A stretch of DNA of 41,943 bases, from positions 1 to 41,943 of the forward strand of contig JABDBG010000013.1 in assembly GCA_013288745.1 (NCBI GenBank). Reading direction: 5' to 3'. The notes under the pieces are model-generated. The model made no database searches and was not told where the DNA came from. It saw only the letters and a list, made by a program, of their open reading frames with translations. Source of the stretch: Bacteroidota bacterium (GTDB lineage: Bacteria; Bacteroidota; Bacteroidia; Chitinophagales; Chitinophagaceae). Numbering within the stretch: the stretch's first letter is position 1; every line of letters begins with the position of its first letter. Shown here piece by piece: positions 7,715-18,100 of the stretch. The position numbers and the translations under genes are program-made.

Positions 7715-8905
7715 TTATTTAAGCGCTGCGATACCCGGCAATGTTTTGCCTTCAAAGTATTCTAACATAGCGCCACCGCCTGTTGATACATAGCTAACTT
7801 TATCAGCTAAGTGAAACTGGTTTACTGCTGCTACGCTATCGCCACCGCCAACAAGGCTAAATGCACCTTTAGCGGTTGCTGCTGCTACAGATAATGCAAT
7901 TGATTTTGTACCGTTCTGGAATTTTTCCATTTCAAACACACCCATCGGACCGTTCCATAAAATGGTTTTGCTGTTTTTAATTACATCACTGAAAGCTGTT
8001 ACAGCTTTTGTGCCTATGTCTAGTCCCATCCAGCCTTTCTCGATATTGTTATTGTCAACTATTTTGGTGTTGGCATCTGCTGCAAATTCATCTGCTACTA
8101 CGCTATCTTCCGGTAACCAGATCTTTACGCCTTTTGCTTTTGCTTTCGCAAGGATATCATTTGCCAAATCTAATTTATCTAATTCGCAAAGGCTGCTTCC
8201 TATTTCATTGCCTTGTGCTTTTAAAAAAGTGTACGCCATACCACCACCGATGATAATGTTGTTAGCTCTTTGCAATAAATTTTCGATGATTAATATTTTG
8301 TCTGAAACCTTAGCGCCGCCAATGATAGCAGTGAACGGACTTTCAGCACCATGCAAAACTTTTTCTGCACTTGTTACTTCACCTTCCATTAACAAACCGA
8401 ACATTTTTTTATCAGCTGCAAAGAATTTTGCAATGATCGCTGTTGAAGCATGCGCTCTATGCGCTGTACCAAAAGCATCGTTCACATATACATCACCCAG
8501 CTTGCTTAATTTTTCTGCAAATGCTTCATCACCTTTTTCTTCTTCTTTGTGGAAACGAAGATTTTCTAATAACAAAACATGTCCTGGTAATAATGCAGCT
8601 GATTTTTTTACAGCCTGTTCGCCGATACAATCATCAGCAAACAAAACAGGCGTACCCAATAATTTTGATAGGTGAGGTACTAAATGATGTAAAGAATATT
8701 TATCTGTAGGCCCGTCTTTTGGTCTACCGAAATGGCTCATTAAAATAACACTGCCGCCATCAGCTAATACTTTTTTAATAGTAGGTATAGCTGCCGTCAT
8801 TCTTGTATCATCCGTAATATGAAATGTGTCATCTAACGGAACGTTGAAATCTACGCGGATAAGGGCTTTCTGGCCTTTAAAGTTGTGGTTTGCGAATTTG
8901 CTCAT
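7715..8905 (-). CDS. pgk: phosphoglycerate kinase
   Basis: A 396-residue phosphoglycerate kinase, full length for the bacterial enzyme. It transfers phosphate between 1,3-bisphosphoglycerate and ADP in glycolysis. Visible signatures are the N-terminal RVDFNVPLD, the substrate-binding [31 protein letters not shown], the AHASTA segment, the hinge GGAKVSDKI, and the C-terminal nucleotide-binding WNGPMGVFE and GGGDSVAAV. It lies downstream of gap on the same strand, 109 bases away, but a terminator between them suggests separate or only partly coupled transcripts. The protein is cytoplasmic. Confidence 0.97.
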   Translation of the reverse strand: MSKFANHNFKGQKALIRVDFNVPLDDTFHITDDTRMTAAIPTIKKVLADGGSVILMSHFGRPKDGPTDKYSLHHLVPHLSKLLGTPVLFADDCIGEQAVKKSAALLPGHVLLLENLRFHKEEEKGDEAFAEKLSKLGDVYVNDAFGTAHRAHASTAIIAKFFAADKKMFGLLMEGEVTSAEKVLHGAESPFTAIIGGAKVSDKILIIENLLQRANNIIIGGGMAYTFLKAQGNEIGSSLCELDKLDLANDILAKAKAKGVKIWLPEDSVVADEFAADANTKIVDNNNIEKGWMGLDIGTKAVTAFSDVIKNSKTILWNGPMGVFEMEKFQNGTKSIALSVAAATAKGAFSLVGGGDSVAAVNQFHLADKVSYVSTGGGAMLEYFEGKTLPGIAALK

Positions 8906-8962
8906 GGTGATAGGTATTATCTTTTATTCTTTTAAAATTTACGCTAAAATAGACAACAAAAA

Positions 8963-8992
8963 AACCGCAAACAAGAAAACTTATTTGCGGTT
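8963..8992 (-). terminator. intrinsic terminator after gap
   Basis: Arms AACCGCAAA (8963-8971) and TTTGCGGTT (8984-8992) form a 9-bp stem whose loop can add three more pairs after one mismatch. On the minus strand a run of seven T follows. It lies 22 bases past the gap stop and 58 bases upstream of pgk. Confidence 0.78.
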
Positions 8993-9014
8993 AATATGAT
9001 TGCATTGATTATTA

Positions 9015-10025
<1,011 letters not shown>

Positions 10026-10089
10026 TTAAGGTTGATTTTAATTTTAAAAAAGAGGATACAAATATACGAAGGATTAGAGTAAAAAAAAA

Positions 10090-10112
10090 GCCCATTCAGT
10101 GCTTGAATGGGC
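10090..10112 (-). terminator. intrinsic terminator after the LolA-fold-like gene
   Basis: A perfect 9-bp stem, GCCCATTCA (10090-10098) with TGAATGGGC (10104-10112), and a 5-base loop. On the minus strand it is followed by a run of nine or more T. It lies about 90 bases past the stop of the gene ending at 10202. Confidence 0.82.
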
Positions 10113-10201
10113 CTAAAACGGTGTTTTAGTAATATTTTTCTGATATCGACAGCTGTTTTTCATAGCAGCATCGTTGTGTCACTCACCTGAACGATATACC
10201 A

Positions 10202-10972
10202 TTACTCAGCAGGTGTAACTATTGGTATATGTTTATACAGCAAAGTATCGATGGGGCCGTTTACCTGCATTTTATCAAATGTTGTTGAACCTCCGCCGCC
10301 ATTTTCACCACTGGTAGTTTTTATTATAATGGTATGAGGAAATTGTATTCCATCAACAGCAGCATAATCTTTGTACAATGTATAAATGGGAGCGTTCGGA
10401 TCTTTTTTACTGGCGCTGCCAAACATATTACCGCTGGTTGTTGCAGACTCCACCAATAAATTTGATTTAATAGCTATCCAATAAAAAATAATCTTGCCGT
10501 TATTGGCAGTCAATTTTATTTTATAACAAGAGTCGCCGCCATTTGCTGTGTCTTTACCAATTAATTCAGCCTTATGTCCCTTAGCGGCGTAATCCACCAG
10601 CGGCCCCGCAATGTCAAGATCAGTCTGCTGCCCGGCTACTACATCGGCCTGCATTGGAAAGGGATTCGGAGAACGAAACGGAATATAGAACCATCCTTCA
10701 GTTGGTGTAACTAAATTGAAGCCATTTTGTGTTCCTACCTCAAAATCTATCCTGCTTAATTTGTTTTGAACTTTGCTGACTTTTACAATATGGTCGGTCC
10801 CCATCATTTGCCTGATGCCTTCCATGTACAATGTTTGTACTGATAATAATTTGGCCTTACCACCGCGGGCGCTTACATATTTTGCAATAACATCGTCAAC
10901 GGTTTGGGCAGAGGAAAATTGCACGGAGATCAGGAACATCACGAGCAATCCTAAAGGAATTAAATTTTTCAT
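10202..10972 (-). CDS. secreted protein of the outer-membrane lipoprotein-sorting (LolA-like) type
   Basis: A protein of 256 residues from the ATG at 10972. The frame stays open to a TTG at 11005, but the ATG gives a clean signal peptide (MKNLIPLGLLVMFLISV, cleaved after FSSAQ). The mature start TVDDVIAKYVSARGGKAKL and the strands VQTLYMEGIRQM, VQNKLSRIDFEV and CYKIKLTANNGKIIFYWIA are typical of the COG2834-type fold shared by LolA relatives of unknown function in Bacteroidota. It is a single-gene unit with its own terminator. The role is unknown; a periplasmic lipid- or lipoprotein-binding function is only suggested by the fold. Confidence 0.7.
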   Translation of the reverse strand: MKNLIPLGLLVMFLISVQFSSAQTVDDVIAKYVSARGGKAKLLSVQTLYMEGIRQMMGTDHIVKVSKVQNKLSRIDFEVGTQNGFNLVTPTEGWFYIPFRSPNPFPMQADVVAGQQTDLDIAGPLVDYAAKGHKAELIGKDTANGGDSCYKIKLTANNGKIIFYWIAIKSNLLVESATTSGNMFGSASKKDPNAPIYTLYKDYAAVDGIQFPHTIIIKTTSGENGGGGSTTFDKMQVNGPIDTLLYKHIPIVTPAE

Positions 10973-11074
10973 TTTATTATTTTTTAATATAACAATCGTC
11001 CTCAAATTTATGCCATAAATATTATTTCTGGTTTCCTTTTATAAAGTATCTTCAAATGGCCTAAAGCTGCAACT

Positions 11075-12712
11075 ATGATTCAAAAGATTACAGGAAATAT
11101 AGTAGATATTTTTAATAAGGGTATTTTTTACGGAGAAATTGAGGTGAAAGACGGTAAAATAGCTGCTATCAAAGGATCCGGAACGCCGGTAAAAAATGAT
11201 CAACCCTTTATTCTTCCGGGTTTTACAGACGCACATGTCCATATCGAAAGCTCTATGTTGGTGCCAAGTGAATTTGCCAAATTAGCCGTCGTTCATGGCA
11301 CTGTTAGCACTATCAGCGATCCACATGAAATTGCTAATGTTTGCGGAATGGAAGGTGTAACATTTATGATCGAGAATGGGAAAACAGTTCCTTTCAAATT
11401 TAATTTTGGAGCGCCGAGTTGTGTGCCCGCAACAATATTTGAAACGGCCGGCGCGTCACTAAATGCTGCTGCTGTTGATCAGCTATTGCAAAAAGAAGAA
11501 ATAAAATATTTGAGTGAGATGATGAATTTCCCCGGTGTTTTATTTGGTGATAAAGAAGTGTTACAAAAGATCGCATCTGCAAAAAAATACAATAAGCCTG
11601 TCGATGGACATGCGCCGGGGTTGCGGGGAGAGCAGGCAAAAAAATATATCGATGCAGGCATAAGCACAGATCATGAATGTTTTACTGCAGATGAAGCACT
11701 GGACAAATTAAAATATGGCATGAAAATTTTAATTCGGGAAGGCAGTGCTGCAAAAAATTTCGATGCATTAATTGATCTGGTGCATGAGCATTATGAAATG
11801 ATGATGTTCTGTAGTGATGACAAACATCCGGATAGTTTAGTTGAAGGGCATATCAATCAATTATGTGCAAGAGCGATTGCAAAAGGGATTGACCTGTTTA
11901 AAGTTTTACAGTCTGCCTGTGTCAATCCTGTTATGCATTACAATACAGGCGTTGGTTTGCTAAGAGTAGGTGATGCCGCTGATTTTATTGTAGCAGAAGA
12001 TCTCACAAACTTTAAAATTATCCAAACATATATCAACGGTGAATTAGTTGCAGCGAATGGGAAATCATTGATCGTTAGCAAACCAGCAAAAATTATTAAT
12101 CAATTTAGTTGTGGTGAAAAAATTGCTGCTGATTTTATAGTAGTGGCAAACGGTTCTTCGATCGATGTTATCGAAGCTATGGATGGACAATTGATCACAA
12201 ATAAACTAAGTATACAACCAAAAATTATTGATAATGAAATCATACCTGATATCGCAAATGATATTTTGAAGATCGTTGTTGTAAACCGGTATAAAAATGC
12301 GCCTATTGCAAAAGCATTCGTAAAAAACTTTGGATTGAAACAAGGTGCAATTGCATCAACGGTAGCTCATGATAGTCATAATATTATTGCTGTTGGTGTT
12401 GATGATGAAAGTATTTGTAAAGCAGTCAATCTTGTTATTAAAGAACAAGGCGGCGTAAGTGCTGTGAGCCGGTCAGCTGAATTAGTTGTGGGATTGCCGG
12501 TGGCAGGCTTAATGAGCAATAATGACGGCTATAAAGTAGCAGCTTCTTATACCGCGATCGATAAAATGGTAAAGGAAGAGTTGGGTTCAACCCTGGCTTC
12601 GCCGTTTATGACACTGTCATTTATGGCCCTATTGGTAATTCCTCATTTAAAACTGAGCGACCTGGGCCTGTTTGATGGCGATAATTTCAAAATAATTGAA
12701 CAGGTTAATTAG
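11075..12712 (+). CDS. ade: adenine deaminase
   Basis: A 545-residue amidohydrolase that converts adenine to hypoxanthine and ammonia. Landmarks of the Ade/AdeC family are the metal-binding [10 protein letters not shown], the [16 protein letters not shown] segment, [19 protein letters not shown] followed by [13 protein letters not shown], and [13 protein letters not shown] with the catalytic Asp region. A C-terminal domain with [18 protein letters not shown] is diagnostic of the adenine form over other amidohydrolases. It starts about 100 bases from the divergent secreted-protein gene and is followed at 46 bases by an aminotransferase with its own promoter-like box. It works in purine salvage, as does the nucleoside phosphorylase gene at 27437. 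Confidence 0.94.
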   Translation: MIQKITGNIVDIFNKGIFYGEIEVKDGKIAAIKGSGTPVKNDQPFILPGFTDAHVHIESSMLVPSEFAKLAVVHGTVSTISDPHEIANVCGMEGVTFMIENGKTVPFKFNFGAPSCVPATIFETAGASLNAAAVDQLLQKEEIKYLSEMMNFPGVLFGDKEVLQKIASAKKYNKPVDGHAPGLRGEQAKKYIDAGISTDHECFTADEALDKLKYGMKILIREGSAAKNFDALIDLVHEHYEMMMFCSDDKHPDSLVEGHINQLCARAIAKGIDLFKVLQSACVNPVMHYNTGVGLLRVGDAADFIVAEDLTNFKIIQTYINGELVAANGKSLIVSKPAKIINQFSCGEKIAADFIVVANGSSIDVIEAMDGQLITNKLSIQPKIIDNEIIPDIANDILKIVVVNRYKNAPIAKAFVKNFGLKQGAIASTVAHDSHNIIAVGVDDESICKAVNLVIKEQGGVSAVSRSAELVVGLPVAGLMSNNDGYKVAASYTAIDKMVKEELGSTLASPFMTLSFMALLVIPHLKLSDLGLFDGDNFKIIEQVN

Positions 12713-12744
12713 CTAAAACGCTGATAAATCATACTGCAATTTAT

Positions 12745-12752
12745 TATCTTTG
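12745..12752 (+). promoter_or_regulatory. Bacteroidota -7 box (TATCTTTG) just upstream of the aminotransferase
   Basis: TATCTTTG fits the TAnnTTTG -7 consensus exactly. It ends only six bases before the chosen ATG at 12759, so transcription would start at or next to the start codon (a leaderless mRNA). No convincing TTG -33 element is visible 17-23 bases upstream, so this rests on one box. Confidence 0.4.
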
Positions 12753-12758
12753 CGCCCT

Positions 12759-13958
12759 ATGTTATCAATCAGCAATCGTGGAAAGCAGATGCCATCTTCC
12801 CCGATACGTAAATTAGTGCCATTTTCAGATGCGGCTAAGTCAAAAGGGACAAAAGTATACCACCTTAATATAGGGCAACCGGATATTGCCACACCCGTGC
12901 AAGCCATGGAGGCTGTTCGTAAAAATACATTGAGAGTTTTGGAATATAGCCATAGCGCCGGTAATGAAAGTTACCGCAAAAAATTAGTGCAATATTATGG
13001 CAAGCAGAATATTCATGTCAATACGGATCAGATCGTTGTTACAACGGGAGCAAGCGAAGCCATTTTGTTCGCTTTCATGGCTTGTCTTGATCCAACAGAC
13101 GAAGTAATTATTCCTGAACCTTTTTATGCTTGTTACGAAGGGTATGCTGTAGAATCAGGTGTAAAAGTTATACCTGTTACTTCTCATATCGATACCGGTT
13201 TTGCATTGCCACCGATCGAAGCGTTTGAAAAAGCGATCACGCCCAATACCAAAGCAATTCTTATTTGTAACCCAAATAATCCAACGGGTTATTTGTATGG
13301 AAAAGAAGAAATGGAATCTTTAAAGCGTTTGATCGTAAAACATAACCTTTATTTATTTTCTGATGAAGCGTACAGTGAATTTTGTTATGATGGAGATCAT
13401 TACAGTGCGATGCATTTAACGAACGTTGATGATAATATTGTTTTGATAGATACGATCAGCAAACGCTACAGTGCCTGTGGAGCAAGGATCGGCGCATTAA
13501 TTACAAAAAATACAGCTATACTAAGCACGGTAATGAAATTTGCACAGGCAAGATTAAGTCCTCCCGGTTTCGGGCAAATTTTAGGTGAAGCAGCTATTGA
13601 TCTGCCCGAAAATTATTTTGAAGAGACAAAAGCGGAATACAAATTAAGAAGAGATACGATCGTAAAAAGATTGAATGCCATACCGGGTGTTTATTGTCCG
13701 AATCCGGGCGGTGCATTTTATGTAATTGCGAAATTGCCTATTGATGATTCTGATAAATTTTGCCAGTGGTTGTTAGAAGATTTTTCTTTCAATGATCAGA
13801 CGGTAATGCTGGCGCCGGGTACAGGTTTTTACAGTTCATTCGGATTAGGAATAAAAGAAGTGCGTTTAGCCTATGTATTAAATACAGCAGATATTAATAA
13901 AGCAATGGATTGTTTGGAGAAGGCATTAGATACTTATCCGGGTAAAATGTATAGCTAG
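12759..13958 (+). CDS. class I/II PLP-dependent aminotransferase (aspartate aminotransferase-like)
   Basis: A 399-residue fold-type I aminotransferase when started at the ATG at 12759; the frame is open three codons further to a TTG. It has YHLNIGQPDIATP at the N-terminus, VVTTGASEAILFAF, the CNPNNPTGYLY substrate/cofactor motif, SDEAYSEF, and the PLP-lysine segment DTISKRYSACGARIGALI. GGAFYVIAKLP and the C-terminal VRLAYVL complete the family pattern. It would transfer amino groups between an amino acid and a 2-oxoacid in the cytoplasm. Exact substrate specificity cannot be read from the motifs. It follows ade on the same strand and ends before a long inverted repeat and a bidirectional terminator. 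Confidence 0.92.
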   Translation: MLSISNRGKQMPSSPIRKLVPFSDAAKSKGTKVYHLNIGQPDIATPVQAMEAVRKNTLRVLEYSHSAGNESYRKKLVQYYGKQNIHVNTDQIVVTTGASEAILFAFMACLDPTDEVIIPEPFYACYEGYAVESGVKVIPVTSHIDTGFALPPIEAFEKAITPNTKAILICNPNNPTGYLYGKEEMESLKRLIVKHNLYLFSDEAYSEFCYDGDHYSAMHLTNVDDNIVLIDTISKRYSACGARIGALITKNTAILSTVMKFAQARLSPPGFGQILGEAAIDLPENYFEETKAEYKLRRDTIVKRLNAIPGVYCPNPGGAFYVIAKLPIDDSDKFCQWLLEDFSFNDQTVMLAPGTGFYSSFGLGIKEVRLAYVLNTADINKAMDCLEKALDTYPGKMYS

Positions 13959-13962
13959 AATA

Positions 13963-14050
13963 TTGTCTGAATCGGGATTCGTCGGATTTAAGGATTAATG
14001 GATTTTTATTCCTGATAATCTATTATTCCGACGAATCCCGATCCAGACAA
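13963..14050. repeat. long inverted repeat, intergenic
   Basis: Two 24-base arms (13963-13986 and 14027-14050) are inverted copies with one mismatch, separated by 40 bases. The arms contain the core TCGGGATTCGTCGGA and its complement. The element sits between the aminotransferase stop and a separate terminator, so it is not needed as the terminator. It looks like a dispersed palindromic intergenic repeat, though a second copy is not seen in this window. Confidence 0.7.
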
Positions 14051-14063
14051 AAAACATAAAATA

Positions 14064-14098
14064 AAAAAAGGATGATTCGATAAGAGTCATCCTTTTTT
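14064..14098. terminator. bidirectional terminator between convergent genes
   Basis: A run of A, then GGATGATTC, loop GATAA, GAGTCATCC and a run of T form a 15-bp stem with one T-G wobble. A and T tracts on both sides allow termination in either direction, serving the aminotransferase (+) and the PorP/SprF gene (-). Confidence 0.82.
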
Positions 14099-14116
14099 AT
14101 TTGCGAATTTTATATT

Positions 14117-15049
14117 TTATAGAGGATCTATTGCTTTTACAGAAGGAGGTTTTGGATGAAAGAAATATTTCAACATCAACTCATTCGATGCACCACCACC
14201 GCCGTCAAACAAACTAATAGGTGTATTATACAATTCATATGCATACCCGATAGCTAATGTATGTTCAACCTTAAAGCCTGCGAAAGCAGTAAAGCTTTGT
14301 TGAGAGTGATAACTAAATCCTATCCAGATAAGATCAGCATATTCTAATCTCATACCACCCAAAAATTCCATTGGGGCATTCGGCAAATATTGAAAAAGCA
14401 CATTTGGTATCAATACACTACTTTCATCAACTTTGATGTGATAATCTGCAGTTAGATAATAATGACTGTATAATTTACCGGGAGTTTTTGATCCGTCGAT
14501 TAAATTCAATTTTGATTGGATCAACTGATCAGCACAAATACCTGCATTTAAGGTAGGAGATTTATAGTAAATACCTGCATCAGCATCACCGGTAATTTTA
14601 TTACCAGAGCTAGCTAACAATGGATCATTGTTACCAAGTGATTCACTGATCTTACTTTTGTCAACACTGAATTGCAATATACGTCCTGCTAAACCAAACA
14701 TCAAACGTTTGCCGTTTTGAAAATCAATGCTGTACGATAAGGCAACCTGTCCGCCTGTGCGACTTGTTGGACCTGTTGCATCATTATATAATGTTGCACC
14801 AACACCTACTTTTTGTTTTTCGAAATACTTATCTCCAAACAATAAAACAGTTTTTGGTCCGCCATCAATGCCAGACCATTGAGATCTGTAAATACCACCA
14901 ATTGATGGTTCGTCACCAGCACCTGCAGCAGCAGGGTTATACAAAAAGCTATGCTGAATGTATTGGCTGATCTCAAATATCTGTTGTGCTTTTGCAACCA
15001 TTGCAAAGAAGCAAAAGAACAAAACAGAAAGTAGTAATTTAATTCGCAT
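14117..15049 (-). CDS. PorP/SprF family T9SS outer-membrane protein
   Basis: A 310-residue outer-membrane protein with a signal peptide (about 1-21, ending AKAQ). The mature start ISQYIQHSFLYNPAAAGAGD, the segment GIYRSQWSGIDGGPKTVLLF and the repeated amphipathic strands are typical of PorP/SprF proteins. These partner with large gliding or adhesin proteins and are needed for their secretion or surface attachment in the type IX secretion system. The gene sits 87 bases downstream of a 2016-residue protein with a type B T9SS sorting domain, the classic SprB-SprF arrangement. A hairpin lies in the gap between them. Dedication to that neighbour is inferred. Confidence 0.9.
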   Translation of the reverse strand: MRIKLLLSVLFFCFFAMVAKAQQIFEISQYIQHSFLYNPAAAGAGDEPSIGGIYRSQWSGIDGGPKTVLLFGDKYFEKQKVGVGATLYNDATGPTSRTGGQVALSYSIDFQNGKRLMFGLAGRILQFSVDKSKISESLGNNDPLLASSGNKITGDADAGIYYKSPTLNAGICADQLIQSKLNLIDGSKTPGKLYSHYYLTADYHIKVDESSVLIPNVLFQYLPNAPMEFLGGMRLEYADLIWIGFSYHSQQSFTAFAGFKVEHTLAIGYAYELYNTPISLFDGGGGASNELMLKYFFHPKPPSVKAIDPL

Positions 15050-15094
15050 AATATTTATTTTTATTATAAAGACTTAATATTTCATGTTTGATTA

Positions 15095-15130
15095 ATAAGG
15101 GTAATTACTTTTTGCAGTAATTACCCTTAT
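15095..15130 (-). terminator. stem-loop between the giant surface protein gene and porP/sprF-like gene
   Basis: A perfect 14-bp stem, ATAAGGGTAATTAC (15095-15108) with GTAATTACCCTTAT (15117-15130), and an 8-base loop. It begins 6 bases past the stop of the giant gene on the minus strand. The following T tract is short, so it may only attenuate or stabilise a transcript end and allow partial read-through into the PorP/SprF gene. Confidence 0.55.
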
Positions 15131-15136
15131 CGAATT

Positions 15137-18100
15137 TTATCTAAGTATTGTTACGCTTCCTTTAAATTCTCTGAAAGTATTTGCAGCAGGATCATTTGCT
15201 CTAACTGCATAATAGTAAGTAGCATCCGGTACCGGATGGCCTTGGTATTCACCGTTCCAGGAGTTATCATAATTATCAGAATGATAAACTAAACTACCCC
15301 AACGATTGTAAACATCTACCGTTACACTTGAATAACAACCACCATTAAGGCCCTTGATTATCCAGATATCATTAAAACCATCACCATTTGGTGTAAAGGC
15401 ATTAGGAATAACAATGATACATCCCTGATTTACTGTAACTGTTTTTTGAGCAGAACCTACACAACCCGCCTGAGGGCCTGTAACAGTTAAAGTATAAACA
15501 CTTGTAAGTTCAGGTGTTGCAGTAGTAACTAAATTATTGGGGTCATCTACACTGCCAGATGGTGTTACGGTCCAGTCATATGTACCGGTTACATCAGTAT
15601 TGCCTGTCAATGTTATTTTAGTACCGGCATTGATTATAGATGCCGTATCATAATTACTTGTGATAGTAACAATCGGAACAGTAGGTATTGTATCTATCGT
15701 AACCGGAACAAATCCTGAAATACAAGTTCCGTTTTCAACACCTACAGAATAAGATTGATTAGCAGCTACGGTACTTGTTGAAGAAGACCCGTAAGTAGTA
15801 CCACCATCAAAACTATATTGTACGCCTGTTGGGCTGGTTACATCTATTTCTCCATTTGGAGTTGTACAACTTGGTTGTGTTGCTACAACTGTTGGGTTAG
15901 GCATTGTTGTTGGCACAGCATTAATCGTAATCGGAACAAATGCTGATACACAAGTACCATTTTCTACGCCAACCTGATAAGTAGCATTAGCAGGTACACC
16001 CGGATCAGTTGCAGAAGGTCCGTAAGTAGTACCGCCATCAAAACTATATGTTACACCTGAAGTTGGATTGGTTACATCGATTTGTCCTGTTGAAACCGTA
16101 CAAGTAGGTTGTGTTCCTACAGCAGTAGGAGTAGCCATTGTTGTAGGGATAGGGTTAATTGTAGTTGGAACAAATGCTGATACGCAGGTACCATCTTTTG
16201 CACCTACCTGATAAGTAGCATTAGCAGCTACACCTGCATCTGTAGCAGATGGTCCGTAAGTAGTACCACCATCAAAAGTATACTGTACACCTGTTGGACT
16301 TGTTATATCAATTTGTCCTGTTGAAACTGTACAAGTAGGTTGTGTTGCTACAACTGTCGGACTAGCCAATGTTGTAGGTATTGGATTGATTGTAGTTGGA
16401 ACAAATGCTGATACGCAGGTACCATCTTTTGCACCTACCTGATAAGTAGCATTAGCAGGTACACCTGCATCTGTAGCAGATGGTCCGTAAGTAGTACCAC
16501 CATCAAAAGTATATTGTACACCTGTTGGACTTGTTACATCAATTTGTCCTGTTGAAACTGTACAAGTAGGCTGTGTTGCTATAACTGTAGGACTAGCCAA
16601 TGTTGTAGGCACCGGATTGATTGTAACCGGTGTAGGAGGTGATACACAAAGGCTGGCATTTTCTGCAGTAACCTGATACGTAGTATTTGCAGGAAGATTA
16701 GTAAACGCAGCATTTGGATAAGTGAAATAATTAGTACCGTCTACACTATAAGTTAATCCTGCAATAGCAGTTATTGTGATCGATCCAGTTGATACCGTAC
16801 AAGTTGCTTGTATTGCTGAGGCTGTTGGCGCCGCAGGTGCACCAGGTACCGGATCAATTATTACAGGTGTTGGTAATGATATACAACCTCCTGCACTTTT
16901 TGCAGTAACCTGATAAGTATTAGGTGCCAGACCTGTAAATGTTGGATCATTAAATGGGAAATAATTAGTACCATCAATGCTATAAGTCTGACCGGCTATC
17001 GGAGTAATAACAATAGTTCCGAATGGTACAGCACAAGTAGGCGATGTACCTTCCACGGCAGTTGGAGCCGGTAAGTTATTAGGAGTTGCTGAAACACCCG
17101 ATGGTGCAGTAACAAAATAATTATAAGTAGAATCAGCAGTAACGCCATCCCATGTAAACGGAACTAAAATATAATTATAAGTAACACCTACATGTGCAGT
17201 TGCGTCTGTATAAGTAAGTGTTGCACCGCTTGGTATTGTCGCAATTAAAGTATCACCAGCAGGAAGCATGCTTTGTGTTGTTGCTACTCTTGTTGTGATA
17301 CCAGTTGTCGTTGGAACAGTAGGTGACACTGAACGTAGGATAAGATAGCCTGTTTGTGTTGCTTGTCCAACTGGCGGGAATGCAACCGCGTTCCAGTTTA
17401 ATATTACTGCAGCACAACCGGCAGCAGTTAATGTTGGCTGTGTTGTTGGTAATGCAGATAATGTATAGAAGCTATCAACAGTACTAACACCTGTTTCGTT
17501 ATTAGCGTTATTGGCATAGCCTAAATAATAGTATTTCGTTTGAGGCGTAAGTCCTGTACGTGCAGGACCAGAATATGCTGATATTCCTGTGCCGCCTTCT
17601 GCTAAAGGATTACCTGTAGCAGAAGCATCAGGCGCAGCTGTATAGGCAGTACCTCTGCTTGTTAAAGGAGCATCACCACTTGATGCTACAGTTGCACCTA
17701 AGGTTGCGCCCGTAGTTGTGATATTGGTTACAGTTGGTAACACTACAATCGGAGGATTGGTACAAGTTGTTAAAGTTGCTTCAGCAAATGTGCTTGGATT
17801 TTGATATGGATCCGGGCTATTATTGAACCATGAATATTGTGCATTACGCCCACCTGTATTATCAGCATCATTCACCTGTACTTCAAGACCGATATTTTTG
17901 TTAGCAGCAACTACGCCATATCCTCCAGGAATAGAATCAATTCCGGGGTTAGCGCCATTTTTACCCCAAGGTATTGCTACTTCCACGTTATATCCACCTG
18001 GAACTACTATTACTTTATAATCAATGCGAGGAGCAACTCTTTGGAAAAGAGTACCGGAGAACTGGGTGGCACTACCTGAAGATTGTCCGCTTGGTGTTAA

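Noticed and set aside
7962..8709. Plus-strand open frames opposite pgk, one of 237 residues
   Set aside because: The pgk gene on the minus strand has complete family motifs over the same bases; the opposite frames are shadows.
10987..11074. TATCTTCA (11047-11054) as a promoter of adenine deaminase
   Set aside because: It has two mismatches from TAnnTTTG and no -33 element.
15699..17066. Repeat array as a possible CRISPR
   Set aside because: The units are 228-234 bases, in frame and without unique spacers; they are protein repeats.
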